Assembly (NCBI GenBank): GCA_030426685.1
Contig: JAUHYC010000026.1
Coordinates: forward strand, 1-51,302
Direction of reading: 5' to 3'
DNA from: Alphaproteobacteria bacterium
GTDB taxonomy: Bacteria > Pseudomonadota > Alphaproteobacteria > Rhodobacterales > Rhodobacteraceae
Length of the DNA: 51,302 bases
The notes beneath the pieces were generated by a model. The model ran no database searches and was not told the DNA's origin. It worked only from the letters and a program-made list of their open reading frames with translations. A program made the translations under genes and the position numbers. Each line of letters starts with the position of its first letter. Within the stretch, counting starts at the first letter, position 1. Below are positions 44,222 through 51,302 of the stretch, piece by piece.

Positions 44222-44863
44222 ATGGGGCGTAATAATCTGACACTGCTGCGGCGTGCGGAATATTCGAAAGCCGCCTTTGAAACGCTCAGCGAACTTGGGC
44301 TTTCCGGTACGACAATTGACAAAGTAGCCGAACGGGCGGGTACCTCAAAAACCAATATTCTCCACTACTTCGGCAGCAAGGCGCAGCTGCTTGAAATGGC
44401 GATGCGTTATGCCCATGCCGATTTCGCCCAGGACGTTCGCGAACTTTTGGTGCGGTCAGAAACACCATGGGAAAGGGTCTATTCCGTCATCGAGGGAAAC
44501 TTCTCCCGCGCATATTTCAAGCCACGCCTTGCCCACGCCTGGCTGGCGCTGTGTGCAGAGGTGCCTTACCGTTCGGCTTATCAACGCATTCAGTCAGCGA
44601 CACACAAGCGAACGGCATCAAACTTGGTCCACGCGCTTGGCCGTATCACCGACCGCAAAACCGCGTGTCAGACGGCGTTTTCACTTTCGGTTTTGATTGA
44701 CGGGCTATGGGTGCGCTGCGGAACGACTCCGGACGGGATTTCTCGCGACATGGCGATCGGACAGATCTCGCACTATTTGGAGGCGGCCTTTCCCGGCGAT
44801 GCAGAGCGGATCGCCGCCAAGGCACGCATCGCCGAGATCAACAGTATTCTGAATCCTCACTGA
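44222..44863 (+). CDS. TetR-family regulator, BetI-like
   Basis: A 213-residue repressor. The N-terminal helix-turn-helix reads RRAEYSKAAFETLSELGLSGTTIDKVAERAGTSKTNILHYFGSKAQLLEMAM, and the C-terminal ligand domain has the BetI-like VLIDGLWVRCG ending. BetI proteins sense choline in the betaine pathway. Divergent from the ChoX-type gene with a perfect palindrome between. The ATG at 44222 is used; a GTG at 44213 is less likely. Confidence 0.88.
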   Translation: MGRNNLTLLRRAEYSKAAFETLSELGLSGTTIDKVAERAGTSKTNILHYFGSKAQLLEMAMRYAHADFAQDVRELLVRSETPWERVYSVIEGNFSRAYFKPRLAHAWLALCAEVPYRSAYQRIQSATHKRTASNLVHALGRITDRKTACQTAFSLSVLIDGLWVRCGTTPDGISRDMAIGQISHYLEAAFPGDAERIAAKARIAEINSILNPH

Positions 44864-44908
44864 TTTGCCTTGATCGTTGCCCAAGGCTCTGGAGGTTGGG
44901 TCGCCCGA

Positions 44909-46051
44909 TTAGGCCGCGGCAAGCAATCCTCGGGCGATGATCGTGCGTTGGATTTCCGAACTGCCTTCGTAAATCCGGAAGATACGTAGATCTCTCAGGT
45001 ATCGTTCCAGCGGGAAATCTCTGGTGTATCCATAACCGCCATGGATTTGCAGTGCTTTGTCGGCAATGTCCCAGGCAGCTTCGGATGCGAACAGTTTTGC
45101 GTGTGCGGCATCGGTTGAAAACCGCTGACCCGTACCCCGTTTGCCAGCGGCGATCAGGGCCAGGGCGCGGGCGGCCGCCAATTGATTGGCCATGTCGGCG
45201 ATCATGAACTGAAGCCCCTGAAACTCGCCAATCGGATGACCGCCGACATGGCGTTCTTTGGCATAAGAGATCGCCGCATTCATCGCAGCTTCGGCGATCC
45301 CTGTGGCTTGTGCGGCCACTTCGATCCGACCGTTGTCCAACACCTTCATCGCGGTTTTGAAACCGGTTCCTTCCTCACCGATCAGGTTTTCGACGGGCAC
45401 TTTGCAATCCAGCGTAATGCCGAAAACATGCCCGCCCTTCAGGCCCATTGTCCGCTCGGCCGGGGCGATATCGACACCTTCGATCTTTTTGGGCTCGACC
45501 AGAAAGGCACTGATGCCTCGTGCCCCCTTGTCAGGGTCGGTCTTGGCATAAACGACGATGAAATCGGCGTCACCAGCATTAGAGATAAAGCACTTTGAGC
45601 CCTTGATATGATAGTGATCCCCGTCGCGCACGGCCTTAGTGTGCATATCCATAGGATTGGAACCCGCCATCGGTTCGGTCAGGCCAAACGCGCCGAGCAC
45701 CTCGCCGCTGGCTGCCTTGGGCAGAAGCTGATTGCGCATGTCGTCGTTTGCACCGATCAGGATGCTGTCTGTTGCAAGGAAATGCGCGGTCAGCATCGAC
45801 GCGGTCGAGCCGCAGACCGCCGCGACCAGTTCGACGGCCCGATACAGTGCCGGTCCTGAAAGGCCAAGGCCGCCAAGCTCTTCGGGCAGGTTCATCCCCA
45901 TGATACCCATTTCCGCCATACTGGGCAGATTGCAGGTCGAGAAGGTCGAGGTTTCGTCAATCTCAGCAGCTTTCGGAGCCAGAACTTCGGCGGAAAAGCG
46001 TTCGATCTGGTCGATGACCGCCTGTTCGTCGGTGTTGAGTTGCGGCGTCAT
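44909..46051 (-). CDS. Acyl-CoA dehydrogenase
   Basis: A 380-residue FAD flavoprotein. The N-terminal helical domain, the GAFGLTEPMAGSNPMDM beta-domain entry, CFISNAGDADFIVVYAKT and the C-terminal block with catalytic Glu362 (RIYEGSSEIQRTIIARGLL) are complete. It oxidises (or in the carnitine pathway reduces) an acyl-CoA thioester. AGGAGG lies 7 bases upstream of the ATG at 46051, so this start beats the ATG at 46057. It overlaps the CoA-transferase gene, so the pair works together on one CoA ester. Confidence 0.92.
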   Translation of the reverse strand: MTPQLNTDEQAVIDQIERFSAEVLAPKAAEIDETSTFSTCNLPSMAEMGIMGMNLPEELGGLGLSGPALYRAVELVAAVCGSTASMLTAHFLATDSILIGANDDMRNQLLPKAASGEVLGAFGLTEPMAGSNPMDMHTKAVRDGDHYHIKGSKCFISNAGDADFIVVYAKTDPDKGARGISAFLVEPKKIEGVDIAPAERTMGLKGGHVFGITLDCKVPVENLIGEEGTGFKTAMKVLDNGRIEVAAQATGIAEAAMNAAISYAKERHVGGHPIGEFQGLQFMIADMANQLAAARALALIAAGKRGTGQRFSTDAAHAKLFASEAAWDIADKALQIHGGYGYTRDFPLERYLRDLRIFRIYEGSSEIQRTIIARGLLAAA

Positions 46052-46053
46052 GG

Positions 46054-47217
46054 TCATACCTCCTTTGCGGGTTGTTCGGGGAAATAGTCGTGTTGATTGG
46101 CTCCAAGCGCTGGCGCCGGGTGCCGATTTCCGCGGGACAGCCCCGCGAAATGCACGGGCTGTTCAAAGATGTTGAGACGGCCCAATGTAGGATGGTCAAC
46201 CGGGGAGGCCAACTGGCGCGCGTTTGCGCCGGGCGATGTCCAGGCTTCTTTCGCAGACCGAAGTTCGCTGGCGGGAACGCCTGCGGCATTCAACGCGTCG
46301 ATCACATCCCGCAGGGGCAGCTTGGACGCCCAGGTTTCGATGTGGACTGCAAGGTCCGCTTCATTTGTCCTGCGGTTTTCGTCGGTGGAAAATCGCGGAT
46401 CGTGGATCAGGTCAGGTGCCCCGATCACGTTCAGAAAACGTTCGAAAATCTGGTTGTTCAAAACCGCCAGAGCAAAGCTTCCGTCACTGCAGGAATAGAC
46501 CCCGAACGGGGCCGAGAGCGCATGGCGGTTGCCGGTGCGGGTGGGATTTCCGCCTGCTGTGACGGTTCGGCACGCCACGATGGGCATCATGGCCATCAGG
46601 CTGTCCAACAGCGACACATCAATATAGCGACCCTTTCCGGTCCGCGTCCTGTCAAATAGCGCGACCATCATCGACCAGGCGGCAAAAATCCCGCCAGCAA
46701 CATCGCCGATCGCCTCGCCGGACATGGTGGGCGGTGCGTCTGGTTCGCCCGTCATTTCCATAAAGCCGGACAGGGCTTGCACAATCATGTCATAGGCGGG
46801 TTTATCGGCGTCAGGCCCTGTCTGACCAAAGCCGGATATGCTGACATAAACCAGTCCCGGATTGATCGCATTCAACGCGTCATATCCCAACCCAAGACGT
46901 TGCATGACGCCGGGGCGAAAATTCTCGACAACCACGTCGCTGGTTGCGACCAGATCTTTCAGACGGGTCAGGTCATCCGGGTCTTTGAGGTTCAGGACGA
47001 CCGATTTCTTGCCCCTGTTGATGGACTGGAACAGCAGGCTTTCGTCGTCCCGAAAGGGCCCTATGTGGCGATAATCGTCGCCGGACGCGCTTTCGATCTT
47101 GATGACTTCCGCACCGATATCGGCCAGCAGCGCCGTACAATACGGTCCCGCTAGAACGCGTGTAAAGTCCAGAATGCGGAGCCCGTTCAGGGGTTGTGAT
47201 TGTGCTGGTTCAGTCAT
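46054..47217 (-). CDS. CaiB/BaiF-family CoA-transferase
   Basis: A 387-residue class III CoA-transferase that moves CoA from an acyl-CoA donor to a carboxylic acid. Opening GLRILDFTRVLAGPYCTALLADIGAEVIKIE, the VVENFRPGVMQRLGL block and the probable catalytic Asp172 in AIGDVAGG are present. In carnitine use, such enzymes form carnitinyl-CoA, but the family has many substrates. The location between two quaternary-amine importers makes a carnitine or butyrobetaine acid plausible. Divergent from a LysR regulator and coupled to the acyl-CoA dehydrogenase. Confidence 0.9.
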   Translation of the reverse strand: MTEPAQSQPLNGLRILDFTRVLAGPYCTALLADIGAEVIKIESASGDDYRHIGPFRDDESLLFQSINRGKKSVVLNLKDPDDLTRLKDLVATSDVVVENFRPGVMQRLGLGYDALNAINPGLVYVSISGFGQTGPDADKPAYDMIVQALSGFMEMTGEPDAPPTMSGEAIGDVAGGIFAAWSMMVALFDRTRTGKGRYIDVSLLDSLMAMMPIVACRTVTAGGNPTRTGNRHALSAPFGVYSCSDGSFALAVLNNQIFERFLNVIGAPDLIHDPRFSTDENRRTNEADLAVHIETWASKLPLRDVIDALNAAGVPASELRSAKEAWTSPGANARQLASPVDHPTLGRLNIFEQPVHFAGLSRGNRHPAPALGANQHDYFPEQPAKEV

Positions 47218-47253
47218 CTGCGTTCCCACCTTTGTTTCGGGCAGGGTACGGTA

Positions 47254-47272
47254 TTCTTAGGTATATGCAGAA
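47254..47272. promoter_or_regulatory. Candidate LysR box (TTCT-N11-AGAA)
   Basis: TTCT (47254-47257) and AGAA (47269-47272) are separated by 11 bases, the classical T-N11-A spacing for LysR regulators. It lies in the 81-base divergent region between the CoA-transferase and LysR genes, which is otherwise AT-rich. Binding is inferred. Confidence 0.5.
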
Positions 47273-47298
47273 ATAATATGTTCATATATATAGTATTA

Positions 47299-48201
47299 AT
47301 GAAGGCAATACCTATCACATTCAGCCAAATCCGGCTCATTCTTGCGGTTGCGGAAGAGGGAAGCACCGCAGCGGCAGCGCGGCGGTTGAACATCTCGCAA
47401 CCGTCCGTCTCTCTTGCGATTTCTCGGGCTGAAGAGGAATTTGGGTTCCCGCTGTTTGTGCGTCGGCCCGGATTGGGAATGGAACCGACCGCACAGGGCG
47501 CACGCAAGCTTGTCGAGTTGCGAGACGCCTATAGTCAGCTTTGCAAAATCTTCACTGAGAAGGACAGCCAGGGAGAGTTAACCGGTTCGTTGTCAATCGG
47601 ATTCATGACAACCCTTGGCCCGCTCTATGTGCCCAAACTCGTGCGGAAATTCCAAAATCTGCATCCGTCCGCTCGGGTAAAATTACACGAAGGCAACCTG
47701 AGCGATTTGTCAAATTCGTTGGAAGTGGGGCGAATTGAAACGGCTCTCATATATGATTTTGGGCTTCCGACAGACTTGGAAATCCTGGCGCTTAAAGATG
47801 TGAAACCCTATGGCGTTGTCTGGCAAGGTCACCCGCTTGCGGGAAGGGACAAAATCGACGTTCAGGATCTGTTGCATGACCCTCTGATCCTCATCAACTT
47901 GCCCGGAAGTCGTGAATATTTTCTGTCGCTGTTGCAGGGTCATGAAGCCAGGACCCGGATCGCATTTGAAACCGAGTCAGTGGAGTTTCTGCGTTCGGCA
48001 GTTGCAAACCGGCTTGGGGTCGGTTTGCTGGCAACAGATCTGCCCCATGACAAAACCTATGATGGCGATGAAATAGTCAAGCTGCCGCTGGCTGGATATA
48101 TGCCGCCACACCGTGTGGCCTTGGCTAGAAACCCCGGTTTTCAGGAAACTCCGGAGTTTCAGGCCTTCAAGTCGATTTGCCTGGAAACGGTCCAAACCTG
48201 A
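47299..48201 (+). CDS. LysR-family transcriptional regulator
   Basis: A 300-residue regulator with an N-terminal winged helix-turn-helix (TFSQIRLILAVAEEGSTAAAARRLNISQPSVSLAISRAEEEFGFPLFVRR) and a type-2 periplasmic-binding-fold effector domain (about 90-295, SGSLSIGFMTTLGPLYVPKLV-like start). The start at 47299 matches the domain; an in-frame ATG at 47278 would add a hydrophobic stretch not seen in relatives. It probably governs the CoA-transferase/acyl-CoA dehydrogenase pair. It converges with the ATPase gene ending at 48215, 13 bases away. Confidence 0.92.
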   Translation: MKAIPITFSQIRLILAVAEEGSTAAAARRLNISQPSVSLAISRAEEEFGFPLFVRRPGLGMEPTAQGARKLVELRDAYSQLCKIFTEKDSQGELTGSLSIGFMTTLGPLYVPKLVRKFQNLHPSARVKLHEGNLSDLSNSLEVGRIETALIYDFGLPTDLEILALKDVKPYGVVWQGHPLAGRDKIDVQDLLHDPLILINLPGSREYFLSLLQGHEARTRIAFETESVEFLRSAVANRLGVGLLATDLPHDKTYDGDEIVKLPLAGYMPPHRVALARNPGFQETPEFQAFKSICLETVQT

Positions 48202-48214
48202 ATGAACGTTGTAT

Positions 48215-49240
48215 TCAGCCTTTCGGGTCAAGCAGCTTTGCCAGAACGGTATCTTTTGTGATCTGCCCGATAAGCGCGCCATCTTCCACAACGCCAACAG
48301 GTTTACCACTGCTGCTGACCTGCGTGATGACTTCGCGGATATCGGCCTCGCCCGGCACTGTAAAGCTGGGTGTTCCAACGACGGGTTCGACCACATCCCG
48401 CGCGCACAGCACGCCCAGCGGATTCATGTGGGTCACAAAATCGGCGACATACTCATTTGCCGGGGCAGAATAAATGTCCTGCGGCGTGCCGCATTGGACA
48501 ATCCTGCCGCCTTCCATGATCGCGATGTGGTTGCCAAGCTTGAATGCCTCGTCCAGATCGTGGCTCACGAAAATAATCGTGCGCTTCAATTTTTGCTGCA
48601 GATCCAGCAATTCGTCCTGCAGGCGGGTTCGGATCAACGGGTCGAGGGCCGAAAAAGGTTCATCCATCAGCAAGATGGGCGCGTCCGTCGCGAAGGCCCG
48701 AGCCAGTCCGACACGTTGCTGCATGCCTCCCGACAGCTCTCCGACTTTGCGGTCGGCCCAGTCCGACAGGCCGACGAGTGCGAGTTGTTCATCGACCTTG
48801 TCGGCGCGCTCGGTTCGTGTCAGGCCCGAAAGTTCCAGCCCCAAACCGGCGTTCTCGCGCACAGTGCGCCACGGTAGCAAACCAAATTGTTGGAAAACCA
48901 TCGCTACATGATGCTGGCGAATCCTGCGAAGCGTTGTGGCGTCGGCATTGGTGACGTCTACCATGCCGTCACCATCATTGACGCGCACGCAGCCCCGAAC
49001 GACCGGGTTCAGCCCGTTCACCGCGCGTAGCAACGTTGACTTACCGGACCCGGAAAGGCCCATCAGTACCAGGATTTCCCCTTCGCCGACCGTCAGGCTG
49101 CAATCGTGTACACCCAGGACCTGACCGGTTTCGCGCTGAATTTCGGAGCGATCTTTCATCGCGTCCATCAGCGGCAAGGCTTTTTGCGGCTTGTCTCCGA
49201 ATACGATCGATACGTTGTCGAATTCTACAGCGTTGTTCAT
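48215..49240 (-). CDS. Quaternary-amine ABC transporter ATP-binding protein, copy 2
   Basis: A 341-residue ATPase closely parallel to the one at 40392 (same opening pattern VFGDKPQKALPLMD, QVLGVHDCSL). Walker A GLSGSGKST at 61-69, signature LSGGMQQRVGLARAF, Walker B ILLMDEPFSALDPL and H-loop FVSHDLDEAFKL are intact; the C-terminus is CBS-like. It is the last gene of the second importer operon, 3 bases after the permease stop. The two copies are clearly paralogues rather than recent duplicates, since many positions differ. Confidence 0.9.
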   Translation of the reverse strand: MNNAVEFDNVSIVFGDKPQKALPLMDAMKDRSEIQRETGQVLGVHDCSLTVGEGEILVLMGLSGSGKSTLLRAVNGLNPVVRGCVRVNDGDGMVDVTNADATTLRRIRQHHVAMVFQQFGLLPWRTVRENAGLGLELSGLTRTERADKVDEQLALVGLSDWADRKVGELSGGMQQRVGLARAFATDAPILLMDEPFSALDPLIRTRLQDELLDLQQKLKRTIIFVSHDLDEAFKLGNHIAIMEGGRIVQCGTPQDIYSAPANEYVADFVTHMNPLGVLCARDVVEPVVGTPSFTVPGEADIREVITQVSSSGKPVGVVEDGALIGQITKDTVLAKLLDPKG

Positions 49241-49243
49241 TGG

Positions 49244-50074
49244 TTAGTGCTCCACTCGCAAGACCCGATCAAGCATGATCGCAACAACCACGATGATGAA
49301 CCCGCTTTCAAACCCAAGCGCTGCGTTCACGGTGTTCAGCGCCCGGATCACGGGAACTCCCAGCCCGTCCGCACCGACAAGGGCCGCGATAACGACCATG
49401 GACAGGGACAACATGATTGTTTGGTTCAGACCTGTCATGATTTGGGGAAGCGCGTAAGGCAGCTCAACCTTCCATAGGGTCTGACGAGGCTTGGCGCCAA
49501 ACGCCTCGGCCGCTTCGAGGAGCGGTTTCGGGGTCGATGAAACACCCAGATGCGTCAGGCGAATTGGGGCCGGAACCACAAAGATGACTGTTGCGATCAG
49601 CCCTGGAACCATCCCAAGTCCAAAGAAAACGATCGCAGGGATAAGATAGACGAAGGTCGGCAATGTCTGCATCAGGTCCAAAATCGGTCGCAGCGCAGAA
49701 TAGAGTTTTGGCCGGTGAGCGGCAGCAATCCCAATTGGGATGCCGATCGCCATACAGACGACGCAAGCGGATAAAACCAGCGTCAAGCTTTCGGTTGTTT
49801 CTTCCCAATAGTCTTGGTTGATGATGAACAAAGACCCGGCGAATACAAACAGGCACACTTTCCAGTTTCTCTGCAAGATCCAGGCGATCGCGACAAATGC
49901 AAGGACCACGATCAACGGATTAGGGGTCTGCAATAGCCACAGGATTCCGTCGATTAGCAGCTCCATTACAGTAGACAGAGCCTCAAAAAAAGGTTCGCCG
50001 ATTTTTTGAAGCCAGTCAAAGATAGCCTCAGAGGTCTTGCCGACCGGAATCTTGTATTCTGTCAACCAATCCAT
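49244..50074 (-). CDS. Quaternary-amine ABC transporter permease, copy 2
   Basis: A 276-residue membrane subunit with about six helices and the ProW-type LTLVLSACVVCMAIGIPIGIAAAHRPKLYSALRPILDLMQTLPTFVYLIPAIVFFGLG region, then EAAEAFGAKPRQTLWKVELPYALPQIM as the ATPase-docking loop. Between binding protein and ATPase genes; the terminator-like hairpin (50104-50134) precedes it. Confidence 0.92.
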   Translation of the reverse strand: MDWLTEYKIPVGKTSEAIFDWLQKIGEPFFEALSTVMELLIDGILWLLQTPNPLIVVLAFVAIAWILQRNWKVCLFVFAGSLFIINQDYWEETTESLTLVLSACVVCMAIGIPIGIAAAHRPKLYSALRPILDLMQTLPTFVYLIPAIVFFGLGMVPGLIATVIFVVPAPIRLTHLGVSSTPKPLLEAAEAFGAKPRQTLWKVELPYALPQIMTGLNQTIMLSLSMVVIAALVGADGLGVPVIRALNTVNAALGFESGFIIVVVAIMLDRVLRVEH

Positions 50075-50103
50075 TGTTCTTCAGCTTCCCTTGCTCCACG
50101 GAA

Positions 50104-50134
50104 AAAATGACCCTGAATTCTTCAGGGTCATTTT
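50104..50134 (-). terminator. Strong hairpin with T tract between binding-protein and permease genes
   Basis: AAAATGACCCTGAA (50104-50117) pairs over 14 bases with 50121-50134 around a 3-base loop. On the minus strand, the transcript reads the stem then a T-rich tail (TTTTTT, 50107-50102). It lies 15 bases after the binding-protein stop at 50149, so it probably acts as a leaky terminator that leaves excess binding-protein message. Confidence 0.8.
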
Positions 50135-50148
50135 GATTTTTAGTGATA

Positions 50149-51075
50149 TCAGTTGCTCAGCGCCGCACTGACTGCTGCGGCGGCATCGCCACCATCCTTG
50201 GTGGTCACACCGTTCAGCCAGGGCCCAATCGCATCAGGGTGGGCAGCGAGCCATGCGGTTGCCGCGTCGCGCGGGTTTTCACCGTCATTCAGGATCGCAC
50301 CCATGATTTCGTTTTCCATGGCGAGGCTGAATTCAAGGTTCTGGAGCAGCTTACCCACATTTGGGCACTCGGTGACATAGCCCTTGCGCGTATTGGTAAA
50401 GACGGTTGCACCACCAAAATTCGGTCCAAAGAACTCGTCACCGCCGGTCAAATAGCCCATCTCAAAGTTGGCGTTCATCGGGTGCGGTTCCCACCCCAGA
50501 AAGACAATAGGCTCTTCTTTGCCGGATAGCCTGTCAACCTGTGCCAGCATGCCTTGTTCCGACGATTCAACGACCTCGAAGCCGGACAAACCAAAGGCAT
50601 CGCTGTCGATCATCGATTGGATCAGGCGGTTGCCGTCATTGCCCGGCTCAATCCCGTAGATCTTCCCGTCCAGAGCATCTGTTTGGCCAGCGATATCACC
50701 AAAATCTTTGATGCCAAGATTGATGGCGGCCTGGTTCGCGGCCAGCGTGTATTTTGCGCCTTCCAGATTGGCGCGCACAGTGTCTACGGTGCCCGCTTCG
50801 CGATAGGGTGCGATGTCGCCTTCCATCGTCGGCATCCAGTTGCCCAGGAAAACGTCTATGTCACCTTCGGCCATGCCAACATACGTAACCGGGACCGAAA
50901 GAACCTTGATATCGGTTTCATAGCCCAGAGCCTCGAGGACAACCGTGGTTGCCGCAGTGGTTGCGGTGATGTCGGTCCAGCCCACGTCAGAAAACGTAAC
51001 CGAGCCGCATTCCGCCATGGCGGTACCCGCTATTGCGGACATGGCTAGCGCCGAAAGAGTGGATTTGAATTCCAT
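50149..51075 (-). CDS. Quaternary-amine ABC transporter substrate-binding protein, copy 2
   Basis: Periplasmic receptor of 308 residues, signal peptide MEFKSTLSALAMSAIAGTAM with AMA cleavage. The mature opening ECGSVTFSDVGWTDITATTAATTVVLEALGY and the blocks DVFLGNWMPTM, VVESSEQGMLAQVDRLSG and FLGWEPHPMN match the ChoX/ProX group; it differs from copy 1 in binding-loop residues (NWMPTM against YWDPAM), hinting at a different ligand. First gene of the operon. Confidence 0.93.
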   Translation of the reverse strand: MEFKSTLSALAMSAIAGTAMAECGSVTFSDVGWTDITATTAATTVVLEALGYETDIKVLSVPVTYVGMAEGDIDVFLGNWMPTMEGDIAPYREAGTVDTVRANLEGAKYTLAANQAAINLGIKDFGDIAGQTDALDGKIYGIEPGNDGNRLIQSMIDSDAFGLSGFEVVESSEQGMLAQVDRLSGKEEPIVFLGWEPHPMNANFEMGYLTGGDEFFGPNFGGATVFTNTRKGYVTECPNVGKLLQNLEFSLAMENEIMGAILNDGENPRDAATAWLAAHPDAIGPWLNGVTTKDGGDAAAAVSAALSN

Positions 51076-51171
51076 GTTGATCTCCCTAGAGTTTGATTGA
51101 TTATTCAGTTTTTTGTTTGCTCGCTCACTTTAGTTTGCTTCGTGGCCACTAATCAACAACAAAGGCTATTT

Positions 51172-51302
51172 TTAGCGCTGTACGGTTTGCCAGCCCGGAT
51201 GCTGCCACGGCGTCAGGTCTGATCGGGGCAAGCGCGTCCCCAGTATGTGGTCGGATGCTTTTTCACCTGTCATGATTGAGGGCCCGTTGAGGTTGCCATT
51301 TG
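51172..51302 (-). CDS. GMC-family oxidoreductase (choline dehydrogenase-like), C-terminal end, partial
   Basis: Reading the minus strand from the window edge, 42 residues ([20 protein letters not shown], then [20 protein letters not shown] and QR) followed by a stop. The NxNGPSIMxGEKAxDxILG pattern is the conserved FAD-domain end of GMC oxidoreductases such as choline dehydrogenase. The gene continues beyond the window. It lies upstream of the second importer on the same strand, which fits choline-to-betaine metabolism. Confidence 0.75.
   Translation of the reverse strand, partial: NGNLNGPSIMTGEKASDHILGTRLPRSDLTPWQHPGWQTVQR

Overview
The window reads as accessory and catabolic DNA of a GC-rich alphaproteobacterium, most likely a marine or host-associated Rhodobacterales (Roseobacter-type) strain. 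This is an inference from family content: a TakP-type TRAP importer, two choline/betaine-type ABC importers, a hutF-type histidine pathway, a ribose-type and a CUT1 sugar importer, and several IS families. No RNA gene or CRISPR array was seen. All function calls come from reading motifs; no database search was run.

Layout. (1) 1-1684: a complete IS3-family element (131-1361) abuts the 5' part of an IS630-type transposase gene; 1685-2317 has no convincing gene. (2) 2318-13691: a full non-phosphorylating L-fucose module. IclR regulator and lactonase lie on the minus strand; CUT1 ABC importer (binding protein, two permeases, ATPase), an enolase-superfamily dehydratase of unknown substrate, mutarotase, SDR dehydrogenase, FAH-type hydrolase, L-fuconate dehydratase and aldo/keto reductase lie on the plus strand. 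The predicted route is L-fucose to lactone, fuconate, 2-keto-3-deoxyfuconate, diketo acid, then pyruvate plus lactate. (3) 13852-21749: a minus-strand operon with an RbsABC-like importer, a PuuE-like polysaccharide deacetylase, an L-2-hydroxyglutarate-oxidase-like flavoprotein, a NIPSNAP protein and a CxxS thioredoxin-fold protein, divergent from an AraC regulator. Its substrate is unknown and it is the best candidate here for an undescribed pathway.

(4) 21762-27415: a LysR-controlled electrophile or xenobiotic-reduction operon (VOC protein, broken SDR fused to an MFS remnant, old-yellow-enzyme reductase, cupin, zinc-type quinone reductase, EamA exporter). (5) 27950-31012: an IS graveyard with the remains of two different IS21-family elements and one IS3-type element. 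(6) 31321-40379: histidine utilisation genes hutI-hutG-hutU on the minus strand followed by a TRAP importer, and divergent hutF-hutC, with no hutH in the window. A perfect palindrome sits in the hutI/hutF control region.

(7) 40392-51302: quaternary-amine metabolism. One choline-type ABC importer has an alpha/beta hydrolase inserted in its operon and is divergent from a BetI-like TetR regulator. A CaiB/BaiF CoA-transferase plus acyl-CoA dehydrogenase is divergent from a LysR regulator. A second choline-type ABC importer follows, and then the C-terminal end of a GMC (choline-dehydrogenase-like) oxidoreductase cut by the window edge. Four of the five solute-binding-protein genes are followed by a perfect GC-rich stem-loop before the next gene, which probably sets excess binding protein over membrane components.
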